This document shows positions 1-7,086 of a DNA stretch of 13,132 bases, piece after piece. The DNA is from Desulfuromonadaceae bacterium UBA2294. Its GTDB lineage: Bacteria > Desulfobacterota > Desulfuromonadia > Desulfuromonadales > UBA2294. Made by a program: the position numbers and the translations under genes. Where the stretch lies: contig DDWE01000070.1 of NCBI GenBank assembly GCA_002345625.1, forward strand, positions 1-13,132, read 5' to 3'. Position 1 is the stretch's first letter. Each line of letters starts with the position of its first letter. The notes under the pieces were generated by a model, which saw only the letters and a program-made list of their open reading frames with translations, was not told the DNA's origin and made no database searches.

Positions 1-751
1 TCTTGCGCCCGGTCAGGCCGCAATCACCCTGCGGACCGCCAATCACAAAACGACCGGTCGGATTGATGAAATATTTGGTACGATCGTCAAGCAGGTCGAG
101 GGGGAGCTCATGACGAATGACTTCTTCCATCATCGCCTCTTTGATCGTATCGTAGCTGACATCGGGGGTGTGCTGGGTGGAGATGACCACCGAGTCGATG
201 CGCACCGGTTTGTCGTTGATGTATTCGATAGAGACCTGCGACTTGCTGTCGGGGCGCAAAAACGGAGCCGCTCCACTTTTGCGGATTTCAGCCATGCGTT
301 TGGTCAGCTTGTGAGCGAACATGATCGGCATCGGCATCAGTTCCGGAGTTTCATTGCAGGCATAGCCGAACATCAGGCCCTGATCGCCGGCCCCCTGCTC
401 CTTGAACATCCCCTCACCTTCGGTCACCCCTTGCGAGATGTCGGGCGACTGCCGGTCGAGAGCGACGAGGACGGCGCAGGTTTCCCAATCGAAACCCATG
501 GCGGCATCGTTATAGCCGATCTCCTTGATCGCAGCGCGCACCACATCGGGATAATCGACGCGGGCCGTGGTCGTAATTTCGCCGGCAATCATCGCCATGC
601 CGGTGGTGACCAGTGTTTCGCAAGCGACGCGCGCTTTCGGGTCCTGGGCAAGAATCGCATCGAGAATCGAGTCGGAAACCTGGTCTGCAACCTTGTCCGG
701 ATGCCCTTCGCCAACAGATTCAGATGTAAACAGAAAGTCGGTCATCGCCAT
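1..751 (-). CDS. metK: S-adenosylmethionine synthetase (methionine adenosyltransferase), 3' part outside the window
   Basis: MetK makes S-adenosylmethionine from methionine and ATP in the cytoplasm. Only the first 250 codons are present; the family is usually about 385-400 residues, so the C-terminal third lies beyond position 1. Visible family motifs are GEGHPDK (residues 14-20, with the catalytic-type His17), GAGDQG (120-125) and the glycine-rich GGPQGDCGLTGRK at the window edge (238-250). Three in-frame ATGs lie at 757, 751 and 745 (reading MIMAM). I chose 751 because the AGGAG at 764-760 is 8 bases away; from 757 it would be only 2 bases and from 745 14 bases. The gene is about 110 bases downstream of ptsI and has its own promoter. 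The predicted leader is only about 27 bases, too short for a SAM riboswitch. The identity is certain from the motifs. Confidence 0.97.
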   Translation of the reverse strand, partial: MAMTDFLFTSESVGEGHPDKVADQVSDSILDAILAQDPKARVACETLVTTGMAMIAGEITTTARVDYPDVVRAAIKEIGYNDAAMGFDWETCAVLVALDRQSPDISQGVTEGEGMFKEQGAGDQGLMFGYACNETPELMPMPIMFAHKLTKRMAEIRKSGAAPFLRPDSKSQVSIEYINDKPVRIDSVVISTQHTPDVSYDTIKEAMMEEVIRHELPLDLLDDRTKYFINPTGRFVIGGPQGDCGLTGRK

Positions 752-784
752 GATCATTTCTCCTAGTTAAATACGAAAGGGGGG

Positions 785-814
785 ATTTTATTAAAGAATG
801 GGGGTCGTTGTCAA
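785..814 (-). promoter_or_regulatory. sigma-70-like promoter of metK
   Basis: On the minus strand the -35 box is TTGACA (814-809, a perfect match). After an 18-base spacer comes the -10 box TAAAAT (790-785, 5 of 6 matches). Transcription would start near 778, giving a leader of about 27 bases before the metK ATG at 751. This allows metK to be expressed independently of the PTS genes upstream. It is a prediction from consensus only. Confidence 0.65.
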
Positions 815-860
815 GACTTTGTCGACGACGAAAAAGCAGGCATGTTAATTACAACAATTT

Positions 861-2630
861 TCAGAACTGCTTCGGAAACAGCCGGGCCATTTCGTTTTCG
901 AGCCAGCGGGCAACTTCGGTGGCAGTCGGCATAGTCAGCATCGTAGCCAGACAACGTTCGCCGTCAGCGAGGGTCAACTGGCGCAGAATCTGCTTGACGC
1001 GGGGGATACCATGAGGACTCATCGACAGCTCACGCAGACCGAGCCCGAGAAGGATAGGGGTGTAGATCGGGTCGCCGGCCATCTCTCCGCACATACTGAC
1101 CGGGATACCCCGCTTCTGTGCAGCATCGCAGACCGCCTTGAGCGCGCGCAGCACCGCTGGATGCAACGGCTCATAAAGGTAGGCAACGTGCTCATTGCCA
1201 CGATCGACCGCCAGGCAGTACTGAATCAGATCATTAGTGCCGATGGAGAAAAAATCGACTTCGACAGCGAGCAGATCAGCGATCAGTGCCGCCGACGGTG
1301 TCTCAATCATCACCCCCAGGGGTACGTGTGCCGCCATAGGCACCCCTTCCGCCGCCAGCTCCAGACGAGCCGCCTCGACGCAGTGCCTGCACTCCCGCAC
1401 CTCGGCGACGCCGGTGATCATCGGAAACATGATCTGCACCGCACCATGTGCGGAGGCGCGCAGGATCGCCCGCAACTGGGTGTGAAACAGGGTGCGCTCT
1501 TTAAGGGAGAACCGAACGGCGCGCAAGCCCATGACCGGGTTCGCCTCATCAAGCAGATTGATTTCTGGAACAAATTTGTCGCCACCGACATCGAGGGTGC
1601 GGATAGTCACCGGCTCTGGCGCCATGCTGGTGATGACCTCAGTATAGGCCTGATATTGCTCATCCTCATCCGGAGACGTTTCGCGCCCCATGAACAAAAA
1701 CTCACTGCGCAGCAGCCCGACCCCCTCCGCCGCCTGGGACAGGGCCCCGTCCAGGTCTTGAGGTGTCTCGATATTGCAGCGCAGATGGATCCGATGACCG
1801 TCGCGGGTTTCAGCCTTCAGATCACGAAAACCGAGCAGTTCATGTTCCTGTAACTCGAAGGCCTTCTGCTTTTCCCGATATTCCCGGTACGTTGCAGCGG
1901 AGGGATTGAGGATCAATGTGCCACTGGTTCCATCGACAATCAACGGCACACCGCCGGGAACGTGCATTGTCGCCGATTCGAGACCAACAATGGCCGGGAC
2001 ACCGAGAGAGCGGGCCAGAATCGAGGTGTGGGAGGTACGTCCGCCCACATCGGTGACAAAGGCGATAATCCGGCTACGGTCAATCTGCATCGTATCCGCC
2101 GGCGACAGATCGTGCGCGACGATGATCACCTCACGGTCGATAGATTTCAGCGACGGGCGTTCCTCGCCGCTCAGATTGTACAAAATGCGATCGCCGATCG
2201 CTTCGATATCGGCACAGCGCTCACGAAGGTACTCGTCCTCGATATCATCAAAGATCGATCTAAAGCGGTGAATGGTCTTTTGCAGGGCGCCTTCGGCGTT
2301 GGTCTGCTCAGCCCGGATCACCTTGACGGTATCATCGACCAGAGCGGCATCTTCAAGGATCAACAGATGGGTGTCGATAATGTAGAGATGCTCCAGCAGA
2401 CGCGGATCAGTGACCCCGCTACGAACATCGTTGAGTTGCTCCTTGGAGCGTTCAATAGCAGTCAAAAAACGCGAAACCTCAGCGTCAACGGCATCAGCAG
2501 CGATAGGGACGGCAATGGCACACATGCGTGCCCGGTGCAGCAGGAAAGATTCCCCGATGGCCACCCCGGGCGACGTGCCGATACCGACCAGAAGGGTATC
2601 CTGTGGAATGTCAGCCCTCGCCGAAGCCAT
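861..2630 (-). CDS. ptsI: PTS Enzyme I, phosphoenolpyruvate-protein phosphotransferase
   Basis: Enzyme I takes phosphate from phosphoenolpyruvate and passes it to HPr, the first step of the sugar phosphotransferase system, in the cytoplasm. With the start at 2630 the protein has 589 residues, close to the usual 570-590. The phospho-histidine motif GGRTSHTSI is at about residues 196-204 (His201). The C-terminal PEP-binding TIM barrel carries LLRSEFLF (about 306-313), DVGGDK (about 348-353) and the active cysteine in MCGEMAGD (Cys514). There is no N-terminal GAF domain, so this is a sugar-type EI and not the nitrogen-PTS protein PtsP. An in-frame start also exists at 2654, but 2630 has an AGGAG (2645-2641) 10 bases upstream and begins just before the conserved LLVGIGTSPG segment. 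It overlaps the HPr gene by 20 bases, which suggests translational coupling. No clear terminator follows it. Confidence 0.97.
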   Translation of the reverse strand: MASARADIPQDTLLVGIGTSPGVAIGESFLLHRARMCAIAVPIAADAVDAEVSRFLTAIERSKEQLNDVRSGVTDPRLLEHLYIIDTHLLILEDAALVDDTVKVIRAEQTNAEGALQKTIHRFRSIFDDIEDEYLRERCADIEAIGDRILYNLSGEERPSLKSIDREVIIVAHDLSPADTMQIDRSRIIAFVTDVGGRTSHTSILARSLGVPAIVGLESATMHVPGGVPLIVDGTSGTLILNPSAATYREYREKQKAFELQEHELLGFRDLKAETRDGHRIHLRCNIETPQDLDGALSQAAEGVGLLRSEFLFMGRETSPDEDEQYQAYTEVITSMAPEPVTIRTLDVGGDKFVPEINLLDEANPVMGLRAVRFSLKERTLFHTQLRAILRASAHGAVQIMFPMITGVAEVRECRHCVEAARLELAAEGVPMAAHVPLGVMIETPSAALIADLLAVEVDFFSIGTNDLIQYCLAVDRGNEHVAYLYEPLHPAVLRALKAVCDAAQKRGIPVSMCGEMAGDPIYTPILLGLGLRELSMSPHGIPRVKQILRQLTLADGERCLATMLTMPTATEVARWLENEMARLFPKQF

Positions 2631-2880
2631 CCTTGACCATCTCCTCAATAGCATTTATTGCCGTTTGTGCATCTTCGCCCGCTACCTCGACCGTAATACT
2701 CGATCCGCAGACGGCCGCCAGCATCAGAATACCCATGATACTCTTGGCATTAACCCGCTCTCCGTCCTTTTCAACGGTCACGTCACAGGAGAACGAATTG
2801 GCCAGTTTCACCAGCTGCGCCGCCGCACGGGCATGCAGACCAAGACGGTTAACGATTTTCAGTTCTTTGCTGATTACCAT
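2611..2880 (-). CDS. ptsH: Phosphocarrier protein HPr
   Basis: HPr is the small cytoplasmic carrier that moves phosphate from Enzyme I to the EIIA subunits. The 89-residue length is normal for the family. The active-site motif NRLGLHARAA places the phosphorylated histidine at His16. The regulatory-site motif NAKSIMGIL places the serine target of HPr kinase at Ser47, equivalent to the classic Ser46. Having both sites, together with an hprK gene nearby, argues for true HPr rather than the nitrogen-branch NPr. The ATG at 2880 is preceded by an AGG-containing ribosome binding site in CAGGTAGTCAT. The start overlaps the end of the IID gene by 7 bases and the end overlaps ptsI by 20 bases, so IID-HPr-EI are probably translated as a coupled set. 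A longer in-frame reading up to 3186 exists but lies wholly inside the IID gene and is not needed. Confidence 0.96.
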   Translation of the reverse strand: MVISKELKIVNRLGLHARAAAQLVKLANSFSCDVTVEKDGERVNAKSIMGILMLAAVCGSSITVEVAGEDAQTAINAIEEMVKDGFGEG

Positions 2881-3629
2881 ATGACTACCTGAAAAAGAGT
2901 CGCCAGCAACACCAGCGACAGACTGAGCAGCAGCAGGGCCGAGGCCCCCTTGCGGGCAAAAAAAACAAACACAAAAACCAGCGGCAGGGCCGCGCCGCCC
3001 CACCCGGCCGGCATGCCGGCACCGCGACAGGTCGCCACCGCCTGATATGCGAGCAGTCCGCCTAACACAACGACCATCCCTTCTTTGAGACGGATCGCCA
3101 GATCGGGGAGACGATGTCGCTGCACAATCTCGACGACACTGATTCCGAGGGTGTAGCCGCGCATGAATCCGAGCAGACGCATCCAAAGGTGCGGCAGATT
3201 AAACGCCAGTAAAAAGATGATCGGTGCCAGCAAAGAGCCTTTGACGGCAAAGAAGAGGGCCACACAGGCGGCCAGCGGACGGACCGCCCCCCAGAACAGG
3301 GCATCGCCAATGGCGGCATAAGGGGCCATGGTCATCGACTTGAAATCCTCGACCCCGAAGGTCCCCTCCTGTCCGGCGGCGCGACGCTGTTCGAGAGAAA
3401 TCGTGGCGCCAAGGACGGGTGAAGCCATGAACGGATGGGTATTAAAATAAGCCATATGCCGGTGGTACGCCTCGCGCAGATCAGCGTCAGTGTAAAAAAC
3501 ACGTAACGCCGGCGACAGGACGTAAAGCACTCCCAGATTCTGCATCCGCTCAAAATTCCAGCTCGCCTGCAGCAGAAACGTACGCAGGAAAGAGCGGAAC
3601 AAAACCGATCGGGGTAAGGGTTGCAGCAA
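2874..3629 (-). CDS. PTS mannose/fructose/sorbose-family component IID
   Basis: This is the IID membrane subunit of a mannose-type PTS permease, which with IIC forms the sugar channel in the inner membrane. Family features are the N-terminal segment FLLQASWNFERMQNLG (about 18-33), the conserved NTHPFMASPVLG (about 63-74) and the glycine-rich APYAAIGDALFWGAVRP (about 107-123). Several hydrophobic segments fill the second half. At 251 residues it is shorter than E. coli ManZ (about 283). The start is a TTG with a strong AGGAGG (3640-3635) 5 bases upstream; no ATG near the conserved N-terminus would do. The IIC stop codon TAG is part of that ribosome binding site. It lies between IIC and HPr. 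The sugar transported cannot be told from the sequence. Confidence 0.92.
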   Translation of the reverse strand: MLQPLPRSVLFRSFLRTFLLQASWNFERMQNLGVLYVLSPALRVFYTDADLREAYHRHMAYFNTHPFMASPVLGATISLEQRRAAGQEGTFGVEDFKSMTMAPYAAIGDALFWGAVRPLAACVALFFAVKGSLLAPIIFLLAFNLPHLWMRLLGFMRGYTLGISVVEIVQRHRLPDLAIRLKEGMVVVLGGLLAYQAVATCRGAGMPAGWGGAALPLVFVFVFFARKGASALLLLSLSLVLLATLFQVVIW

Positions 3630-3638
3630 ACAGTCCTC

Positions 3639-4328
3639 CTAAAGCAGCCAGAGCATCAACATGGCACTGGCAAACGAAGCGCTGAACAGGGTCAGTACCC
3701 GGCTGACATTAATCGAGACCAGGATCATGGCTGCCCCGACTAAAGGAAAGACCAGTTGCATCCAGGGGGCAGGAGCCTCCAGCAAACCGATCAGTGACGG
3801 CATTAAAATGGCACAAAGCACACTCCCGGCCGCTGCAACAACAACAAAGGTCAACAAAGAGGCCAGAGCAAAGTGCCCGAGCCCGATCAGATGCATGCGA
3901 TCAACCGCCTGAAGGTTGCCAGACTGGACACTGCGCCCGGCCCGCCGTGACAGGGTGTCATTAGCGCGCCGGGCCATGCGATCAAAAAGCTGTCCACACT
4001 TGGCCAGCGGCATGGCGATCAGCAGGCAAAAAATCACCACTGCCGGTTGAACACCCCCGTCCGGAAGAAGCGTTGCCGCCAGAAACGTTGCACCGACCGC
4101 GACCTGGGTATCATCGGGTGGGATCGAGGCGCCAACCGGCAACCGGCCTAGCCAGAGCAGCTCCAGCAACAGACCAACCTGAAGGCCGAGCTGGGGAACG
4201 CCCAGAACAAGACCGGCCAGAGGAGCAGCGACAATTGGCCGTGACACCATCAGCTGCAAGGCTGCCGTCCTGTCGAGGCCACATAAAACCGCCACTCCGG
4301 CAGCAAGAAGGCAGTCGAAAAAGGTCAT
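3639..4328 (-). CDS. PTS mannose/fructose/sorbose-family component IIC
   Basis: This is the IIC integral-membrane subunit, partner of IID in the sugar-conducting part of a mannose-type PTS. The 229-residue protein is almost entirely hydrophobic, with an estimated six or more membrane segments. It carries the family-typical LQVGLLLELLWLGRLPVGA (about 49-67), followed by the SIPPDDT loop. E. coli ManY is about 266 residues, so this is a short version; most of the missing length seems to be in loops and termini. I chose the ATG at 4328 over an upstream in-frame start at 4391 because the extra 21 residues would be hydrophilic and lie inside IIB, and because a GGGGAGGG ribosome binding site ends immediately upstream of 4328. 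Its ATG overlaps the IIB stop as ATGA, indicating translational coupling. Confidence 0.9.
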   Translation of the reverse strand: MTFFDCLLAAGVAVLCGLDRTAALQLMVSRPIVAAPLAGLVLGVPQLGLQVGLLLELLWLGRLPVGASIPPDDTQVAVGATFLAATLLPDGGVQPAVVIFCLLIAMPLAKCGQLFDRMARRANDTLSRRAGRSVQSGNLQAVDRMHLIGLGHFALASLLTFVVVAAAGSVLCAILMPSLIGLLEAPAPWMQLVFPLVGAAMILVSINVSRVLTLFSASFASAMLMLWLL

Positions 4329-4819
4329 CCCTCCCCTTTCACCTTCGGCAACATGCGCGACCAGGCAACCTCGCGTTCGGTGGGAACACATTGGGAGACA
4401 ATCTCAACCCCGGCCGCTTCGAGCGCTTGCAAATCTTCGATATCCTCCGGTGCCAGGGCGATAGTGCATGAGCACTTCAACTTACCGGCCCCGGCATGCA
4501 TATTCCCCAGATTCAGGGTCGTAATCGGCGCACCGGCACGAAATGCCAGCAGGGCATCCCGGGCGGTGGCAAACAGCAGCAGAACCCGGGCATCACCCAG
4601 TTCAGCGGAGTTGAGCAGATGCGCGACCGCCTCGACGGTATTGACAATCACCTGAATACTTTTCGGCACGGCCGCTTCCATCAGCAGACGACGCATGGTC
4701 GTCTGCGCCACCTCATCATTGGCGACAATGATGCAATTGGCATGAATGTTCGGCACCCAGGCTTCAAGAACCTGGCCATGAATCAAACGGTTATCGATAC
4801 GGGCAAGAACCAGCTTCAT
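4325..4819 (-). CDS. PTS mannose/fructose/sorbose-family component IIB
   Basis: IIB is the cytoplasmic subunit that receives phosphate from IIA and transfers it to the incoming sugar. The 164-residue length is normal for a stand-alone IIB. The N-terminal motif RIDNRLIHGQV (residues 7-17) is the family signature and gives the phosphorylated histidine as His14. Later segments such as ANDEVAQ and NLGNMHAG also fit the family. In E. coli the IIA and IIB domains are fused in ManX; here they are separate genes, as in many Gram-positives and deltaproteobacteria. The ATG at 4819 has an AGGTG ribosome binding site that overlaps the TAG stop of IIA, 11 bases upstream. The gene overlaps IIC by 4 bases. 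Confidence 0.95.
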   Translation of the reverse strand: MKLVLARIDNRLIHGQVLEAWVPNIHANCIIVANDEVAQTTMRRLLMEAAVPKSIQVIVNTVEAVAHLLNSAELGDARVLLLFATARDALLAFRAGAPITTLNLGNMHAGAGKLKCSCTIALAPEDIEDLQALEAAGVEIVSQCVPTEREVAWSRMLPKVKGEG

Positions 4820-4830
4820 ACGAATATCAC

Positions 4831-5232
4831 CTACCTTTTAAGCAGTTCACTGGCCAGTTGAATCCCTTGCTGGCCATAGGCTTTAAGGATCAGGGCCAGT
4901 TCCGTGAGGCCCAGGTCTGATTTGCTGTTGAAGAATTTCAGCACCATCGGCAGGCTGACGCCGGTCAGCAGGTCGACGCCCTCGGCGTCGATGAATGAGG
5001 CGCCGATATTCGCCGGCGTTCCGCCGAGCATATCGGTCATGATCAGCACCCCGTCGCCGTCACGCCCGACCGCGGCAATCGCCTCGGCAAACGATTGCCG
5101 GACCACTTCAACATCATCTTCACGCTGAACCGAAATCGCCCGTGCATTGGGCAACGGGCCGATGATCAGCTCACAGGCACGCAGCAGCGCTGCTCCCATA
5201 TCGGCATGAGTGGCAATAACCAGACCCTTCAT
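4831..5232 (-). CDS. PTS mannose/fructose/sorbose-family component IIA
   Basis: IIA is the cytoplasmic subunit that accepts phosphate from HPr and hands it to IIB. The 133-residue length is that of a stand-alone EIIA of the mannose family. The N-terminus MKGLVIATHADMG gives the active-site histidine as His9, and MTDMLGGTPANIG (about 65-77) is the second conserved family motif. The ATG at 5232 overlaps the rapZ stop as ATGA and has an AAGGGG ribosome binding site within the end of rapZ, so the PTS permease genes look translationally coupled to rapZ. Related deltaproteobacterial clusters sometimes keep only this IIA without the permease, where a regulatory role is presumed; here IIB, IIC and IID are all present and look intact. 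Confidence 0.95.
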   Translation of the reverse strand: MKGLVIATHADMGAALLRACELIIGPLPNARAISVQREDDVEVVRQSFAEAIAAVGRDGDGVLIMTDMLGGTPANIGASFIDAEGVDLLTGVSLPMVLKFFNSKSDLGLTELALILKAYGQQGIQLASELLKR

Positions 5233-6101
5233 TCGTTCCCCTTATCCACGTCACGATGGACGACGCGAACCCTCGCTTCGGAATCGGCCAACGCCTTCGC
5301 CAGCGCTTCAACCACCGCAACGCTGCGGTGACGCCCACCAGTACAGCCGATCGAAATCGTCAGATAACTCTTCCCCTCCTGTCGGTAGTGTGGCAACAGG
5401 AACGCCAGAAGACTGTGAAACCTTTTGAGAAAGTCGCTGCCGACCGGGTGCTCTATGACATACCGGCTGACCGCATCTGAAAGTCCGGTCAACGGCTGCA
5501 ACTCCTTGACATAGTGCGGATTGGGCAGAAACCGGACATCCATGACCAGATCGGAATCGGGTGGCACGCCGTAGCGGAAGCCGAAGGATTGCAGGCAAAG
5601 CAGAAACTGCCCGCCGGAGGTGTCCGCACGCACCAGTTCAAGGACACGTGCCCGCAATTGCTGGGGAGTCAGTCGTGAGGTGTCAAGAACTGCGGTTGAG
5701 CGCCGGTGCAGATCGGACAGGGCCAGGCGTTCGAGACGGATCCCTTCGGCAACACCGCCGTCAGTCGAGACCGGATGGCGGCGGCGGGTCTCGGAAAAGC
5801 GCCGCTGGATGACATCGTCGCTGGCATCAAAGAACAGGACCTCAAGTTGACAGCCGGCGGCGACAACGTTGTTGAGGACCTCGTCGCTGGCTGCGAGAAA
5901 ATCCCGGTTGCGGGTATCAAACACCACCGCAACCCGTGCGCCGGAAACGGGATCCTGACGCAGAATTTCCAGCAGACCGGGGAGCAGGACCACCGGCAGA
6001 TTATCGACGACAAAAAAACCGTCGTCCTCCAGAGCCCGCGCTGCAGTACTTTTGCCTGAACCCGACAGGCCGGTCACCACTATCAGTCGTTGCGGTTTCA
6101 T
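5229..6101 (-). CDS. rapZ: RapZ/YvcJ family P-loop nucleotide-binding protein (RNase adapter family)
   Basis: RapZ-family proteins bind nucleotides; in E. coli the protein guides RNase E to the small RNA GlmZ and so controls glucosamine-6-phosphate synthesis for the cell envelope. The 290-residue length is typical. The Walker A motif GLSGSGKS is at 11-18, a Walker B-like FDTRNR at 61-66, and the conserved C-terminal domain segments DVRFLPNPHYVKELQPLTG (188-206) and GCTGGRHRSV (252-261) are intact. The very end (HRDVDKGNE) lacks the lysine/arginine-rich tail used for RNA binding in E. coli, so the GlmZ role should not be assumed. It overlaps hprK (ATGA) upstream and IIA (ATGA) downstream. Family identity is firm; the function in this organism is inferred. 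Confidence 0.95.
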   Translation of the reverse strand: MKPQRLIVVTGLSGSGKSTAARALEDDGFFVVDNLPVVLLPGLLEILRQDPVSGARVAVVFDTRNRDFLAASDEVLNNVVAAGCQLEVLFFDASDDVIQRRFSETRRRHPVSTDGGVAEGIRLERLALSDLHRRSTAVLDTSRLTPQQLRARVLELVRADTSGGQFLLCLQSFGFRYGVPPDSDLVMDVRFLPNPHYVKELQPLTGLSDAVSRYVIEHPVGSDFLKRFHSLLAFLLPHYRQEGKSYLTISIGCTGGRHRSVAVVEALAKALADSEARVRVVHRDVDKGNE

Positions 6102-7072
6102 TCGAGATTATCCCCGATGATCTCACGGGAATGCAGATGCGCCATCTCCGCCATCCTTTTTTCAAGGCGGTCCTGGAATTCAATCGCACTGTGATAACCC
6201 ATCTCCTTGAGGATCTGGTTACGTGCAGCCACTTCGACGATGGAGGTGATATTACGCCCCGGGCGCACCGGAATACGCAAATGGGGGATACCGATACCGA
6301 GGATATCGTAAGTCTGGTCTTCGAGCCCGAGACGGTCATAATCTGCAGTCGGATCCCACTCGGAAAGTTCTATGGCCAGATCGATCTTCTTCCGTTCTCG
6401 AATAGCGGCAACCCCGAACAGGTGTTTGATATTGAGGATTCCAAGACCACGGATCTCCATGTGGTAATGGAGCAGGTCACTCCCCTCGCCGAACAGGACA
6501 GCTGGAAGTTTCAGTCGCACTTTGACCACATCATCAGCGACCAGACGATGCCCGCGTAGAATCAGATCGAGGGCACATTCACTCTTGCCGATGCCGCTCT
6601 TGCCGAGCAGGAGCACCCCGACACCGAGGACATCAACCAGAACACCGTGAATGGTCTTCGATGGCAGCAGACGCTCTTCGAGAAACCGGGTAATCAGGGT
6701 AATGAAGGTGGAACTCTGATGATGGGTGCGTAACAACGGGATGCCGTTGTTCTCAACTTCAGTGACCAGTACGGCAGGCGGGGTCAACCCCTTGGTAATG
6801 ATAAAACAACAGATAGGTGAGGTACAGAGGGTGCGGACATTTTCAGCCGCTGTTGCGACCGGCAGTTGCTGCAGGTAGGTCAACTCGGTCGAACCGAGCA
6901 CCTGAACCCGATCGGCGTGCAGGCTGGTCGTGTAACCGGCAAGCGCCAGACCGGGCTTTTGAATGCGGGGAGCACGAATCAGGTTGTGCAGACCGGACCC
7001 GCCCGCCAGCAGTTCGAGATCGAGTCCCGCTTCTTTCTCGTCAAGAAGTTCCTGAATGCGCAATCCGGGCAT
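6098..7072 (-). CDS. hprK: HPr kinase/phosphorylase
   Basis: HprK phosphorylates HPr on its regulatory serine and also removes that phosphate, tuning how much HPr is free for sugar transport. The 324-residue length is usual. The C-terminal catalytic domain shows the conserved His142 in IHGVLVDV, the P-loop GKSGIGKS (157-164), HRLVADD (175-181) with the catalytic-type aspartates, and the family signature MEIRGLGILN (205-214). The N-terminal domain (about 1-130) is also of the expected type. The ATG at 7072 has a GAGG 4 bases upstream, a little close. It lies 14 bases after ptsN and overlaps rapZ by 4 bases. Its substrate HPr, with Ser47 present, is encoded about 3.2 kb downstream in the same gene string. 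HprK is classic in Firmicutes but also occurs in many proteobacteria. Confidence 0.97.
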   Translation of the reverse strand: MPGLRIQELLDEKEAGLDLELLAGGSGLHNLIRAPRIQKPGLALAGYTTSLHADRVQVLGSTELTYLQQLPVATAAENVRTLCTSPICCFIITKGLTPPAVLVTEVENNGIPLLRTHHQSSTFITLITRFLEERLLPSKTIHGVLVDVLGVGVLLLGKSGIGKSECALDLILRGHRLVADDVVKVRLKLPAVLFGEGSDLLHYHMEIRGLGILNIKHLFGVAAIRERKKIDLAIELSEWDPTADYDRLGLEDQTYDILGIGIPHLRIPVRPGRNITSIVEVAARNQILKEMGYHSAIEFQDRLEKRMAEMAHLHSREIIGDNLE

Positions 7073-7086
7073 GAAGCCTCGAGAAG

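Noticed and set aside
110..766. Plus-strand open frame of 218 codons
   Set aside because: It lies antisense to metK, whose minus-strand translation carries clear family motifs; the plus-strand protein resembles no family and is a composition shadow.
752..860. SAM riboswitch or intrinsic terminator between ptsI and metK
   Set aside because: The predicted leader is about 27 bases, and the gap shows only weak short repeats such as GTCGT/ACGAC with no stem followed by a U-run.
1011..1853. Plus-strand open frame of 280 codons
   Set aside because: It is antisense to ptsI, which has all Enzyme I motifs; the protein shows no domain and no supporting ribosome binding site.
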